A DNA stretch of 27,315 nucleotides, taken from the NCBI GenBank assembly GCA_040143965.1, contig JASJQH010006999.1:1-27315 (forward strand). Reading direction: 5' to 3'. Origin of the DNA: Basidiobolus ranarum. Its lineage: Eukaryota; Basidiobolomycota; Basidiobolomycetes; Basidiobolales. The notes beneath the pieces are model-generated. The model saw nothing but the letters and a program-made list of their open reading frames with translations, had not been told where the DNA came from and ran no database searches. Shown in pieces: positions 1 to 10,594 of this stretch (within the stretch, counting starts at the first letter, position 1; every line of letters starts with the position of its first letter). The position numbers and the translations under genes are program-made.

Positions 1-109
1 GATCCAGTATTGTCACAATATCTTAAAAGATTGATGTCTTGATTGTCACTTTGTTTAGACTAGTATTTAAGCTAAATAAAGTCCACACCATCTGGTGCTT
101 TTCATCCCC

Positions 110-130
110 CCCTAACCCTAACCCTAACCC
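110..130. repeat. Interstitial telomere-like tract (CCCTAA)3
   Basis: Three perfect CCCTAA units followed by CCC, preceded by a short run of extra C. It reads as the C-rich strand of a TTAGGG telomere, but unique sequence lies on both sides, so it is interstitial. It directly abuts the 3' half of a tRNA-like sequence. Two similar tracts in the opposite sense occur at 13402-13418 and 22825-22858. Confidence 0.8.
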
Positions 131-131
131 A

Positions 132-178
132 CCTTGCTACAGTGAAGGAGGTCCCAGGTTCAAATCCTGGCCAGACCA
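132..178 (+). pseudogene. 3' half of a tRNA gene (anticodon arm remnant, T arm, acceptor strand)
   Basis: Positions 154-170 form a perfect T arm: a 5-bp stem CCAGG/CCTGG around the loop TTCAAAT. It is followed by a 7-nt acceptor strand CCAGACC and discriminator A (171-178). Upstream are a 5-nt variable loop and a weak anticodon-like stem CCTT/AAGG with an odd loop. The 5' acceptor strand would have to be GGTCTGG; only a partial match (TCTGG, 91-95) exists, and the D-arm space is filled by the telomere-like tract. The 3' sequence resembles fungal tRNA-Val, but the isotype is uncertain. Most likely a tRNA gene truncated or broken by the telomeric insertion. Confidence 0.55.
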
Positions 179-298
179 ATATTTCTCCCTAAATAATTTC
201 AATATTTGATTCATATATCTTAAGAATTACTATATAGTTTATTGAGAAATTAGTGTATTTAAAAAACTATTAGAATGAAGATAGTCAGAGTAACAATA

Positions 299-2163
299 TT
301 ATTTGGTCTTTGGGAGCCGAGTATACTTCACACCCAAGGAAAACAGGAACGTTGCACCAGCAACAAAAACAGCTACAGTAAATATAGTTTGTAGAACATG
401 GATATATACACTTACCACTGGTTCTCGCTCACCTAGTGGAAGAGAGTCTAAAAATTGGAGCCCTTTGGTGGCATCCTTAATGGGTATATTGAGATTCAGC
501 TCAGCCAATCCTGCGGCTAGTCTGTTATTGAAAATGGCACCAAATATGGAGATCGCAAGTACTCCTCCAATCGATCGGGAGAAGTTGCATAAGGAAGTAA
601 CTATACTCACATCTTTACGCTCAACGGCCGCCTGGCTCGCTAAGATCAGGGTCTGAGGACAGCCTCCTGCTCCAGCTCCCAAAAGAAGCAAATAACCAAT
701 TTGGCGGGCACTCGTGGTATCGAGATTGAACAACGTGATCAATCCCGCCCCCACCGTCATGACCGCAGAGCCTATCCAGCACCAGATGGTGACGATACCA
801 GTCAATGAGGTCAACTGGCCAGCAACAATACTTACCAAGGAGACCGAAAGAACCATGGGCAGCATTCTCAGGCCAGATGCGATGGCTGAGTCGCCAAGGA
901 CAATCTGATAAAACATCGGGATGTAATAGATCATCCCGAAGAACACCATTCCGTAAAAGAACATTGCGATGAAAGCAAACAGTAGTGAGCGCATCCCGAA
1001 CAACCGGCAAGGAATGATTGGCTCGGCCGCGACTTTATACTCCACCGCTATAAATGCGATCAACAGTACACCCGACACACAGAATAGTCCGATGATGATG
1101 GAGGAGCTCCAAGGGTATTTTTCTCCTCCCCATTGGATAGGGAGCAGTAGTGTGATAATGAATCCCAGCAGCAGCAGAGTCCCGATAAAATCGATCCGCT
1201 TGATCTTCCCCCAAAATGAGCCTTTTGTAGAGGGAAGACGAAGAAACAGGACCATGATGATGACGGTGACCACTCCGATTGGGAGATTGATGTAGAAGGC
1301 CCATCTTCGTCATAGGGTTAGTCATTACCTCTATGGTATAGTTGGCTGATAAACACATACCTCCAAGTGGCTTCGTCCGTGAAGACGCCTCCTAAAAGCG
1401 GACCCAGCACCGAAGAAAGCGCCACCTAAAGAACCCACGAGAATTAGAAACCACTGCCGGGTCCAAATCTAGCCGCAGCACTTACCGTCGCGCTAATGAA
1501 ACTTTGATACTTGCCGCGCTCTCTGATTGGGATGATCTTGCTCATGACGATGTACGACATACCCTGGACTATAAAAAGGTTATTGTTTGAAGTAGGAAGC
1601 AGGAGACGCCATATCGAACTCACCCCCTCCTCCACCCATGCCACCAATTGCTCTAGCAACGATCAACATGTTCATACTCTGCGAGGCTCCTGATAGCGCA
1701 CTGCCGATCTCGAAGATGGTAATGGCGGCCAAAAATGTGGCTTTACACCCGAAAATATCGGACAACTAGGAAAGATTAGGGGACGCACTGTGTTAATACT
1801 ACGCCGAAACGGACAAACCTTGCCATACAGTGGCTGACAAGCTGTGGCGGTCAGCATATAGGCGGTAGCCACCCAGGTGCTCTGATCGAATGCATTGAAA
1901 TCAGTGGCGATTTTGGGTAAGGCTGTTGCTACAATGGTTCGATCGAGAGTAGCTAGCAGCATAGCCAGTGCAAGACCGATCATGATCAGAATAAGTTGTG
2001 AGAGGGGACGGTTTTCTTCATTGAAGGAAGGATCTAAGCCTGGTTTAGAGGAGCTTTTTTCTAAGTCCCCCAACTGCAAACAGCTTTTTTCCAAGTGTTC
2101 CAGCTTCAAACACTCAGTGGGTAGATCATTATGTGTGGGGACTGGTTGGTTCTTGGGCATCAT
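299..2163 (-). CDS. DHA2-family MFS drug/toxin:H+ antiporter, five exons
   Basis: Exons on the minus strand are 2163-1819, 1765-1624, 1568-1486, 1425-1361 and 1304-299. Joined they give 1641 nt, an unbroken 546-residue protein, and the introns (45-60 nt) all have GT-AG ends in fitting phase. The N-terminus is a hydrophilic tail of about 60 residues, then the first membrane helix with the DHA2 signature DRTIVATALPKIATDF. It continues into QPLYGKLSDIFGCKATF (loop 2-3 motif A, with Cys where the family usually has Arg), a glycine-rich GGMGGGG turn, IPIRERGKYQ, and WRWAFYINLPIG. The length and about 14 hydrophobic segments fit fungal 14-TM exporters of the plasma membrane. A GTG upstream of 2163 is open but the ATG pair at 2163/2160 is the natural start. 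The neighbouring NRPS fossil suggests a former metabolite-export role, which is inference. Confidence 0.85.
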
Positions 2164-2202
2164 GGACGGGATCGTTAGCACAGCACCCAGGCGCAACACT
2201 AG

Positions 2203-2210
2203 CTTATATA
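2203..2210 (-). promoter_or_regulatory. TATA box of the MFS gene
   Basis: TATATAAG on the minus strand, about 40 nt upstream of the chosen ATG at 2163. The spacing is short, so the 5' UTR would be very brief. It supports the ATG rather than the upstream GTG as start. Confidence 0.45.
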
Positions 2211-3589
2211 CTACCCTTGTGTGTATTCACTGCTGGGCTACTCCGTAAGATGTTCTATCTAGAGTATCTAGTCCTATGGGAGCAACCAAAATAGTAGCGA
2301 CTATTCATTTCGCCAAGTGTTTACCAGGTTTCAAAGTAATCTGTACCCAAAAAGGCTAACCCTATCCGGCTTCAGAATCCAGCCCAAACTTAATCGAGAA
2401 ATAAGTGAAGCAGCCTGGCATTCAGATAGGGTTATTATCTAGCAGATATGGATACCTCGGCTGTTTGAAAATGGAACAGTGGATACAGATTCCCTATAGC
2501 GTACCTCATCCAAATCCATTTCCCACCACTACTCTCCTTTTGGCTGTGCCTTGGAATTTCGATGCATAGGAGCAATTCACAATAAGCGATGTAAATGGCG
2601 AAAAAAATTCTCAGTGAGAATCTCCAATAGCTACCTGACTGGGAATGGATTAAACAAGATCGCGTTAAACTGAAGTTTAATTGAGGTTTTCTTGATTAAA
2701 TTCATAGTTTACTGTTTAGATTGGCTCACCATATAACATGAGGGATTCTTAATAGTGACGCCATGTTAAAATATCGCATCTAGAGCTTAGTCGGGAATGC
2801 CCGCAAGAACCTATCCAAAGGCGTCGATTCGCTAGGTTTATGAGACTCGAAAGAAAGTTAACAGCTAACTGCAACCTAGGACTCGAAAGAAAGTTAACAG
2901 CTAACTACAACCTACTTATCTCTCAAGTTAGGACTGGTGAGACCGATTCCCGCGAGAACCCAGATTTGCTGGAACCGATGCATAACAGTACCAATAGTCT
3001 AAACTCAGATCTCTACAAACCACCCATATCTTGGTAAACAAGCAATCATCCACATGCTACATATTTACAAATCAATCATCAACATATTATATATTTGATC
3101 TATATTAGGCATTTGCAAAAATGTTTGGAACCCTCTATCTGTTGGAAGTCGTTTGTTTATGTTGATTTTGTTCCATTTTTGTTAAATTCGAAGAATCCCT
3201 TAGATTTGGGGTGTGATCTTGACCAGTAGCAAATAAAATTGGAATTAACTAATCAATGTGATCAAATGGGGTTAAATTTCCATTCCTTTTACATCCGTTA
3301 ATTACTGATAACTCCGATAATGTTGCAAAGAGGCTACAAATACTCAACGGCATCGAACTTAGACCTAATTTAAGTAGTCTCTCGTTAGGGGGATTTCTGC
3401 GATTGTTAACCACATAAAGATACAAATGTTCACACTTTGCCACCAACTGTATCAAGCATTTTCTGAAATCCCTTTTTTAAATATGAACTCCTCCAGCCGT
3501 GCAATCAGCCATTTCGTAGTGGAGGTGAAAGTGACAGTGAAGCAAGCCCAATTCAAATCGAAAAGTATAATTTTATAGCATTGGAGCCC
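2211..3589. other. Intergenic stretch without a recognisable gene
   Basis: AT-rich, no convincing open frame on either strand. It holds a 36-bp tandem duplication (2844-2915) and a 10-bp inverted repeat TAACCCTATC / GATAGGGTTA around 2358 and 2423. Small frames at 2840-3037 and 3249-3455 show no domain signal. Confidence 0.5.
2844..2915. repeat. Two-copy tandem repeat, 36-bp period
   Basis: Two adjacent units beginning GACTCGAAAGAAAGTTAAC, nearly identical over 36 bp. Each unit contains an inverted motif AGTTA-ACAGC-TAACT. No function can be assigned. Confidence 0.75.
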
Positions 3590-4735
3590 ATCCATAAGCA
3601 CTCTACATTGAAGGCACTCCAGGGGATGGAGAGGACAATATTATATGCTGCGTGTATAATAGCCCTCAAAAGCTATACAAACAGTTGCGACTTCACATTT
3701 GGCGTTTACGATTATCTTCAGCAATGATCTTTAGGTGATCTTCAAGTGTTCCAGTCAAGCATCGACCAAAGGACAGACACATTGCTGGTTGCAGATTGGA
3801 TAGAGCAACTAGTGGCCTACCAGAGTAATTTGTGCAACTCACTAAGCTTGAGAGCTGAGTTTCCCTTTTATACTTGTATTACTTATTGTACGTATGAGCA
3901 AACGCCAACATAGCTACCATCGGAGCTTGTCATATGAGAACGAGATCGAAACACTGCTTAAGTGGAGTTGCTCAGAGCACGATCCAATCGAACCGACAAT
4001 GATACATTCACTATTCTCTTCATCCAAGCTATCGATCAGTTCAGTTTGAGATCAGTGAATGCCTGACGTACTCTGAGCGTAGCCAAAAGGCCAACCAGCT
4101 GTCGCATCACCTGATTCAACTGGGACAATAGCGACTAGTCGTTCTCGATAACGATGACGAGACTCTTCGTCATCAGTCAAAGGATAACCCTGTTGAAATT
4201 AGCATTGCCTAAACACCTATATAGTCATATATAGCTTAGTATTTAGTTATTCCGTATTGAAATAAGATATCACCTCAAGAGGAATTTACTTAGAAGTTTG
4301 AAGATATATATATTTTTCAAACTTGTGCTAGAGGCCCCAAACTTTGCACGCATGCTCCTGGGACCTTCCTTGAGACATTTTACACGTTTGTTTGTTTACA
4401 TCTTGAAAAACTATAAATGTCAACTGACTACTCAATAAATCAATAAGTGAAAACCACCAATTTCTCTAGTTCTCCAAACCACTTCCAGCAGGCTCCCAAA
4501 ATACTTTAACACACCCCACAGTCCGTGAGCTCTCCTCGTCAACCTTAAGCTATGTACTCTATACATTAGGTTCGACAGGCACACCAAAAGCTGCGATGTT
4601 GGAACACTCAGCGGTGACTTTGTTTATTCAAACCTTGTTAAATATTTGGAAACTGGAGCTGCGTGATTTGGTATTACAGTTTGTCAATTACGTCTTTGAT
4701 GCATCTCTCACAGAGATTACCTTCTGACAAATATT
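3590..4735 (+). pseudogene. Nonribosomal peptide synthetase fossil: condensation and adenylation domain remnants
   Basis: Pieces read on the plus strand like an NRPS module in order. Near 3610-3720 is a condensation-domain-like stretch (ILYAACIIALKSYTNS then FTFGVYDY, compare the usual LYAAWALxLxxYT..DVxFG). Near 4050-4140 is the adenylation A1/A2 region (TYSERSQKANQLSHHLIQLG). At about 4530-4725 is the A3 core (YVLYTLGSTGTPKAAMLEH) followed by FVNYVFDASLTEI. The gene is broken in several places and is interrupted by the LTR-like repeat at 4191-4511. Only about one module is visible, where a working synthetase would need thousands of residues. No thiolation or thioesterase domain is seen. Product class unknown. 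Confidence 0.7.
4191..4511 (+). repeat. Solo-LTR-like element, copy 1
   Basis: About 321 bp with TGTT...AACA ends, inserted inside the NRPS adenylation-domain remnant. The flanks AACCC (5') and CACCC (3') look like a nearly preserved 5-bp target duplication. No gag or pol sequence adjoins it. Three more copies lie in the window: 4880-5209 and 14979-15323 (inverted) and 15325-15543 (same sense). The copies differ noticeably from one another, so the insertions are not recent. An LTR origin rests on the ends, size and an internal AATAAA-like signal; the family cannot be named. Confidence 0.6.
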
Positions 4736-4879
4736 GAGGAAGGTATAAGATGTCTTCACTTTAAACTAATAGATGGATGGTCACTTTATAGCATACAATG
4801 CTTTCGTTTTAAGTGACAAATACAAGTTGATATCAAACAAAAGAAACCTTTTGTATTAATCTAATATGCTTCTACTTTT

Positions 4880-5209
4880 TGTTGAAGTTTTTTGGGAGTT
4901 TGTTGGAAGTGGTTTGGAGAATTAGAAGAATTGGTGCTTTTCACTTATTGATTTATTGAGTAGAAAGTTGACATTTATAGTTTTGTCAAGATATAAATAA
5001 ACTAACATGTAGAATGTGTTAAAGAAGGTCCCAGGAACATGTGTGCAAAGTTTGGGGCTTCTAGTACCAGTTCTTAAAATCTATATATCTTCAAAGTACT
5101 AAGTAAATTCCTCTTGAGAATAATGGATGAAATCTTAGTTCAATATAGGATAACTAAATACTAAGCTATAAATGACTATATAGGTGCTTAGGCAATACTA
5201 ATTTCAACA
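4880..5209 (-). repeat. Solo-LTR-like element, copy 2 (inverted relative to copy 1)
   Basis: About 330 bp, a reverse-orientation copy of 4191-4511 with TGTTGAAG...TTTCAACA ends. Together with copy 1 it flanks a roughly 370-bp piece of the NRPS fossil as an inverted pair. No clear target duplication is visible. Old, without coding content. Confidence 0.6.
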
Positions 5210-5240
5210 GTATTTACCAGTTAGAGAGGTTCTTGCTTTT

Positions 5241-5471
5241 GTGACTATACTGGATCTGAATACACAAATTAAATCTCCTTGTACTAAATCGACCATTCCT
5301 GATTTGGCCTCGAACCACTTTGGGTGTGTAATGTACACTTCAACCTCTACTGGTAACCCAAAAGGAGTGCTCATGGAGCATCAAAACATGACAAATCTTG
5401 TCCAAGGCCATTGGAACTATCTTGTCAACTCCTCCAGTCGGGTGTTGCAGCTTGCTTCACTCAGTACCTAA
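5241..5471 (+). pseudogene. Second NRPS adenylation-domain fragment
   Basis: A 76-residue open stretch. Its middle reads CVMYTSTSTGNPKGVLMEHQ, clearly the A3 core of an adenylation domain (consensus YTSGSTGxPKGV..EH), followed by a stretch like the start of A4 (SSRVLQLASLST). The SGSTG loop is altered. It overlaps the same core motif already present at about 4570, so it comes from a second module or a duplicated copy rather than being the continuation of the first. It is isolated from any full domain and treated as a fossil. Confidence 0.65.
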
Positions 5472-5609
5472 GCTATTCAATAGAAGATTCATGATTGCTA
5501 CAAATGGGAATTAAGACCGGATAATTGGAATGTTTTTGTATTAAGATCATCTTCACTTTATTGCTAAGTGTGAGTAAAGTTGAGCGCATAAATGGTGCAG
5601 TGAGATAGT

Positions 5610-6210
5610 TTCTCAATATCTGCTACCTGAGTCACCCGAGTCCGGCTCGGAATCTTCCGGCTCTTGCTCGTCTGAATCTTGAGGAGACTCACAGCCTTGT
5701 AAAGGCTGCGATGGTTGGTATAGTGTTTGTTCAATTAGTTGTACTTGGTCTAACTGATTCGAATCTGACAGAGCGTGTCCGGTCTGTGCTGAATTCCGTT
5801 GAACTCGATCAAGTAAGACTTGCTGAGGCAAGGATTTTCCCAGAGTATTCCCAAACTATTGGACTGGTACTCTGCTTTCTGACCCTAAGTTCCTCGAAGA
5901 CTGTGTTGGGTAGTTCACTTCATCACCTTGGGTTTCCTGGGTGGTATTAGTCAATCCTGCAAAAATATTGGCCTCAACATTTAACTTGGAAACTGAGTCC
6001 ACCTAGATTAGAGTTCTCTGTGGTGCTTTCAGCTACAAAGTTGGGTCCAGACCTATATCTAATACTTGACCTTCCTTGGCTGTTGACACTGGCGTGGTCT
6101 AAATTGGCATATTTTCTAGCGACCGTACCGAACAATTGCTTGAGGAGTGGGAACTGTTTGGACTGACTGTCCGGTTTAGATGACCGTGGAATAGATCTTT
6201 AATGGATTCC
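5610..6210 (-). pseudogene. Decayed coding-like stretch, Ser/Thr/Gln-rich and acidic
   Basis: The minus strand carries the longest open piece at 5831-5613 (72 residues). It is rich in Q, S and D/E, ending in an acidic run such as EPEDSEPDSGDSG. Similar Ser/Thr-rich composition continues upstream to about 6210 but is broken. No domain is recognisable. It could be a disordered linker of a dead host gene or part of a transposable element; the sequence does not decide. Confidence 0.3.
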
Positions 6211-6326
6211 ACAAAATGTATATACATGAATAGATAAATATACTAAACTAGTAAGTATTATTACTTGGTGAATAGTAATTATCTGGCTGTGCTTTTTACC
6301 TCTTGTAAGATTTTTGGTAGTAGAAT

Positions 6327-6521
6327 ATGGCATTGTCAAACTCAATAATCGGGAAAAGGTTTCCTACGACTGCTAAGCCCCAAGTATTGATGAGTCCCAC
6401 TTTTGAGCCCTACTTTGAATCGTTGTTTGGGTATGCGACTACTACACGTAACAGGCTCGTTTGGCATATGAAGAAGAAGCACCAAAGATTAACACGCTTG
6501 AACCAACAACGGTTGGCTTAG
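6327..6521 (+). CDS. Small basic protein, function unknown
   Basis: A 64-residue frame with an ATG in good context. The second half is strongly basic and helical in character (WHMKKKHQRLTRLNQQRLA). The N-terminal half has no acidic residue before position 27 and could be a mitochondrial presequence. The composition is reminiscent of small mitochondrial ribosomal proteins, but I do not recognise a specific family. It stands alone between the fossil region and the HSP70 promoter, so it may equally be a chance frame. No TATA box or intron is evident. Confidence 0.35.
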   Translation: MALSNSIIGKRFPTTAKPQVLMSPTFEPYFESLFGYATTTRNRLVWHMKKKHQRLTRLNQQRLA

Positions 6522-6623
6522 AGTTTAGTATATTTATGGGTAATCGGTAAGTAGGAGATTGACTCGAAGTGGGTGTAAGGGAATCAACAGCATGATATGT
6601 ACCTAAAATGATCAACATTTAAA

Positions 6624-6690
6624 TGATGAGAGTGGGATTCGAACTCACGCCTTGGGATACTGGACCATTTCACCACACGAAAATACTTCA
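6624..6690 (-). pseudogene. tRNA-like remnant
   Basis: On the minus strand, 6648-6632 forms a T arm with loop TTCGAAT and a 5-bp stem containing one mismatch, followed by an acceptor-like strand TCTCATC and A (6631-6624). Further 5' is GTGGTGAAATGGT, which resembles a D arm. The anticodon arm is not formed and the expected 5' acceptor strand GATGAGA is missing. Probably a decayed tRNA gene or tRNA-derived insertion. Confidence 0.4.
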
Positions 6691-6881
6691 AATAATTTTT
6701 TGCTGAAGTTGGAAGTATTAAAAAACGGGCGAGTATCATACAATTCTGGATAAATATCTAACCATCATAACTACATGAGCACAGTTAGCAATACCAGGTC
6801 AATTCCAACTGGCAATATATGGTAAATCTCCTGAGAATGGCCCATCTTTAAGCAAGTATTCATAAAGGATTGACTAGATAG

Positions 6882-6899
6882 GTATAGTATATACTATAC
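6882..6899. promoter_or_regulatory. 18-bp perfect palindrome upstream of HSP70
   Basis: GTATAGTATATACTATAC is a perfect palindrome 330 bp upstream of the HSP70 ATG. It might be a dimeric protein site, or just AT-rich low-complexity sequence; similar TATA-rich strings recur just before the ATG. Confidence 0.3.
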
Positions 6900-7060
6900 A
6901 CAAGGGTGAATATGAAAAAGGAATTTACTATAAATAAATGGCACCATCATCGTTTCACATAAACACTATAAACGACGTAATTTACGGAATGATCAAATTA
7001 GTTAAGAACATACTAGCTATAAAAGGAAATAAAGAAATAATCACACTGCGAAAATAGCAA

Positions 7061-7088
7061 GAATATGCTAGAATTTAGGAGAATTTTC
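7061..7088 (+). promoter_or_regulatory. Heat-shock element of the HSP70 promoter
   Basis: GAA triplets start at 7061, 7071 and 7081, exactly one helical turn apart, and the last is followed by TTC at 7086-7088. GAA units at 10-bp steps are the gapped/step arrangement of heat-shock elements known from yeast. The site lies about 45 bp upstream of the TATA box and 140 bp before the ATG, a typical position. It should bind an HSF trimer. Confidence 0.65.
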
Positions 7089-7129
7089 GGGATCATGGTG
7101 GCAATCACCACCTTATCAATCAAATAAAC

Positions 7130-7137
7130 TATAAAAT
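7130..7137 (+). promoter_or_regulatory. TATA box of HSP70
   Basis: TATAAAAT, 92 bp upstream of the HSP70 start codon and just downstream of the heat-shock element. It would place transcription start near 7160-7170 and give a 5' leader of about 60 nt. Confidence 0.6.
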
Positions 7138-7228
7138 GAGGGGATTGATGATCTCAGAAAATCAATTAATTCATCTCTTCCTACAATACGCCTAAATATC
7201 CTATATACTACATTATATATACTATACA

Positions 7229-9154
7229 ATGTCTAAAGCTGTCGGAATTGATTTGGGTACCACTTACTCTTGTGTCGGCGTATGGCAAAATGATCGTGTT
7301 GAGATCATTGCCAACGACCAAGGTAATAGAACTACTCCATCCTACGTAGCTTTCAACGACTCGGAGCGTCTCATTGGTGACGCTGCCAAAAATCAAGTCG
7401 CCATGAACCCGACTAACAGTGTTTTCGATGCAAAACGTCTCATCGGCCGCCGTTTCAACGACTCTGAAGTCCAATCCGATATGAAGCACTGGCCTTTCAA
7501 GGTTGTCGACAAAGATACCAAACCTTTAATCCAAGTTGAGTACAAAGGAGAGACTAAAACCTTCACTCCTGAAGAAATCTCTTCCATGATTTTGTTAAAG
7601 ATGAAAGAGACTGCTGAAGCTTACCTCGGTACTGAAGTCAAGAACGCTGTTGTCACTGTTCCAGCCTACTTCAATGACTCTCAACGTCAAGCCACTAAGG
7701 ATGCCGGTGCTATCGCTGGTATGAATGTTCTCCGTATCATTAATGAACCCACCGCCGCTGCCATTGCCTACGGTCTTGATCAAAAATCCAGCGGTGAGAA
7801 AAATGTTCTCATCTTTGACCTTGGAGGTGGCACCTTTGATGTTTCTCTCTTAACCATCGAGGACGGTATTTTCGAAGTCAAGGCCACTGCTGGTGATACT
7901 CACCTAGGTGGAGAAGATTTTGACAACCGTCTTGTTAACCACTTTGCCCAAGAGTTTAAACGTAAGAACAAGAAGGATTTATCTGACAATCCTCGTGCTC
8001 TCCGTCGTCTCAGAACTGCTTGCGAGCGTGCCAAGAGAACTCTCTCATCTGCTGCTCAAACTACTATCGAGATTGACTCCCTATTCGAAGGGGTTGATTT
8101 CTACACCTCCTTGACCCGTGCCAGATTCGAGGAACTTTGCCAAGACTTATTCCGTTCTACTATGGATCCTGTTGAGAAGGTTCTTCGTGATTCCAAGATT
8201 GACAAAGCTAACGTTCACGAGATCGTTCTCGTTGGTGGATCTACTCGTATCCCTAAAATTCAAAAACTCGTTTCTGACTACTTCAATGGTAAGGAGCCCA
8301 ACAAATCCATCAACCCCGATGAGGCTGTTGCCTACGGAGCTGCTGTTCAAGCAGCTATATTGTCTGGAGATACTTCCGAGAAGACCCAAGACCTACTCCT
8401 ACTCGATGTCGCTCCACTCTCATTGGGAATTGAGACTGCTGGTGGTGTAATGACCCCATTGATCAAGAGAAATACTACTGTTCCTACCAAGAAATCCGAG
8501 ACCTTCTCTACTTATGCCGATAATCAACCTGGTGTATTGATCCAAGTGTTTGAGGGTGAACGTGCCCGTACCAAGGACAATAATATTCTTGGCAAGTTTG
8601 AACTCTCTGGAATCCCTCCAGCCCCTCGTGGTGTTCCCCAAATTGAGGTAACTTTTGATGTTGACGCCAACGGTATCTTGAATGTATCTGCATTAGATAA
8701 AACTACTGGTCGCTCTAATAAGATCACCATTACCAACGATAAGGGCCGTCTTTCTAAAGAGGATATTGAACGTATGGTCTCCGAAGCTGAAAAGTATAAG
8801 GCAGAAGATGAGGAGGCTGCTTCTCGTATATCTGCTAAGAATGGACTTGAATCTTATGCCTACTCACTTCGTAACACTCTTCAAGATGAAAAGGTTGCTG
8901 GCAAATTAGATGTGAACGATAAGAAGAAACTTGAAGAAGCTATCAATAATACCATCAGCTGGTTGGACGCAAGTCAAGAAGCTTCTAAGGAAGAGTACGA
9001 AGGGAAGCAAAAAGAGTTGGAAAGTGTTGCCAATCCTATTATGACCAAAATGTACCAGGCTACTGGTGAAGCCCCTAGTGGCTTCCCAGGTGCTACTCCA
9101 GGAGGATTCCCAGCAAGTGACAACAGTGAACCAACTGTTGAAGAATTGGATTAA
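7229..9154 (+). CDS. Cytosolic HSP70 chaperone (Ssa type)
   Basis: An intact intronless 641-residue HSP70, an ATP-driven chaperone of cytosol and nucleus. All three family signatures are present: [13 protein letters not shown] near residue 7, [19 protein letters not shown] near 196, and [17 protein letters not shown] near 334. The substrate-binding domain follows ([14 protein letters not shown] near 394), then a helical lid and a short Gly/Pro-rich tail. No signal or transit peptide, and no ER HDEL, so it is cytosolic. The final four residues are EELD instead of the nearly universal EEVD that TPR co-chaperones (Hop/Sti1, CHIP) bind. Val to Leu is conservative but unusual. Promoter elements point to heat induction, and absence of introns fits a gene expressed under heat stress. 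Confidence 0.97.
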   Translation: MSKAVGIDLGTTYSCVGVWQNDRVEIIANDQGNRTTPSYVAFNDSERLIGDAAKNQVAMNPTNSVFDAKRLIGRRFNDSEVQSDMKHWPFKVVDKDTKPLIQVEYKGETKTFTPEEISSMILLKMKETAEAYLGTEVKNAVVTVPAYFNDSQRQATKDAGAIAGMNVLRIINEPTAAAIAYGLDQKSSGEKNVLIFDLGGGTFDVSLLTIEDGIFEVKATAGDTHLGGEDFDNRLVNHFAQEFKRKNKKDLSDNPRALRRLRTACERAKRTLSSAAQTTIEIDSLFEGVDFYTSLTRARFEELCQDLFRSTMDPVEKVLRDSKIDKANVHEIVLVGGSTRIPKIQKLVSDYFNGKEPNKSINPDEAVAYGAAVQAAILSGDTSEKTQDLLLLDVAPLSLGIETAGGVMTPLIKRNTTVPTKKSETFSTYADNQPGVLIQVFEGERARTKDNNILGKFELSGIPPAPRGVPQIEVTFDVDANGILNVSALDKTTGRSNKITITNDKGRLSKEDIERMVSEAEKYKAEDEEAASRISAKNGLESYAYSLRNTLQDEKVAGKLDVNDKKKLEEAINNTISWLDASQEASKEEYEGKQKELESVANPIMTKMYQATGEAPSGFPGATPGGFPASDNSEPTVEELD

Positions 9155-9930
9155 GTTCAAATTGAAATTTCATTCCATATGTATTTAACCATGTACAATA
9201 TTTACATAAGAACATTCAATTCTAAATAATACCAAGCATATCTTGAATATCAATAATAAATATTACTTTCAACATAATCAGGAAATTTATCGTAAAATGA
9301 CGGCTATCTTAAATATCATACAAAAATACTACTCGTTACTTCGAATTTTGGTTAACTTTGGGATGCATGGATGAAAATATCATCAAATTATCATGATTTA
9401 CCTAAAGACTCTTGGAGTGTCAACTATAGTCAAACTGTCTATAAGTATCAGTTATAAGAATACAAATTGCAATTTTATCTCACTCGATACCACGCTGAAA
9501 ATTCTCATGAGTAATTAATAACTGGGAATAGGGGGAATAGGGTTGGTAAATACCGACAATACTACTCACCAACTACCTGCAATGTAGCTGGTAAATAACA
9601 ATTTATGTAAGATAAACTCATCACTTATACCATTAAAGCTGAACTCCTGTGGTAAAGTACGAAGTGTGTGTGAGTCAAAAAGAGTCGGATGAAAGACCTA
9701 GAAATTTCGGGAAAATAAGATTTCATCATCACTGTTATTATCCGAACAACAAGCCCACCATTATTAGAAAGACAGCCAAAGACAAGTCATATTCTTCAAC
9801 TTGGTGACTGTCAATAGTTCACAATATTGCTTATTGCATACTTCAAGAAATTTATCAATATCCTTTTTTACTAAACAAACTTGTATTCATGACGCTCCAT
9901 CGAAATAGGATGTCTTTACATGCTTAAATC
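9155..9930. other. Intergenic region after HSP70
   Basis: AT-rich sequence with several AATAAA/AATAAT-like strings just after the HSP70 stop (9220-9265) that can serve for polyadenylation. No open frame with domain signal on either strand. Confidence 0.5.
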
Positions 9931-9934
9931 TGGA

Positions 9935-10590
<656 letters not shown>

Positions 10591-10594
10591 TACT

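Noticed and set aside
132-178. Functional tRNA gene
   Set aside because: The 5' acceptor strand and D arm are missing or replaced and the anticodon stem is defective.
2164-2199. GTG start extending the MFS protein upstream
   Set aside because: The ATG pair at 2163/2160 is the ordinary eukaryotic start, and the extension would run to within a few bases of the TATA box.
7908-8450. Several frames of 60-110 codons on both strands inside HSP70
   Set aside because: They overlap a fully conserved HSP70 frame and carry no domains of their own.
7229-9154. U14 inside HSP70, as in the mammalian hsc70 gene
   Set aside because: This HSP70 has no introns; the U14 copies lie 15 kb away in a different gene.
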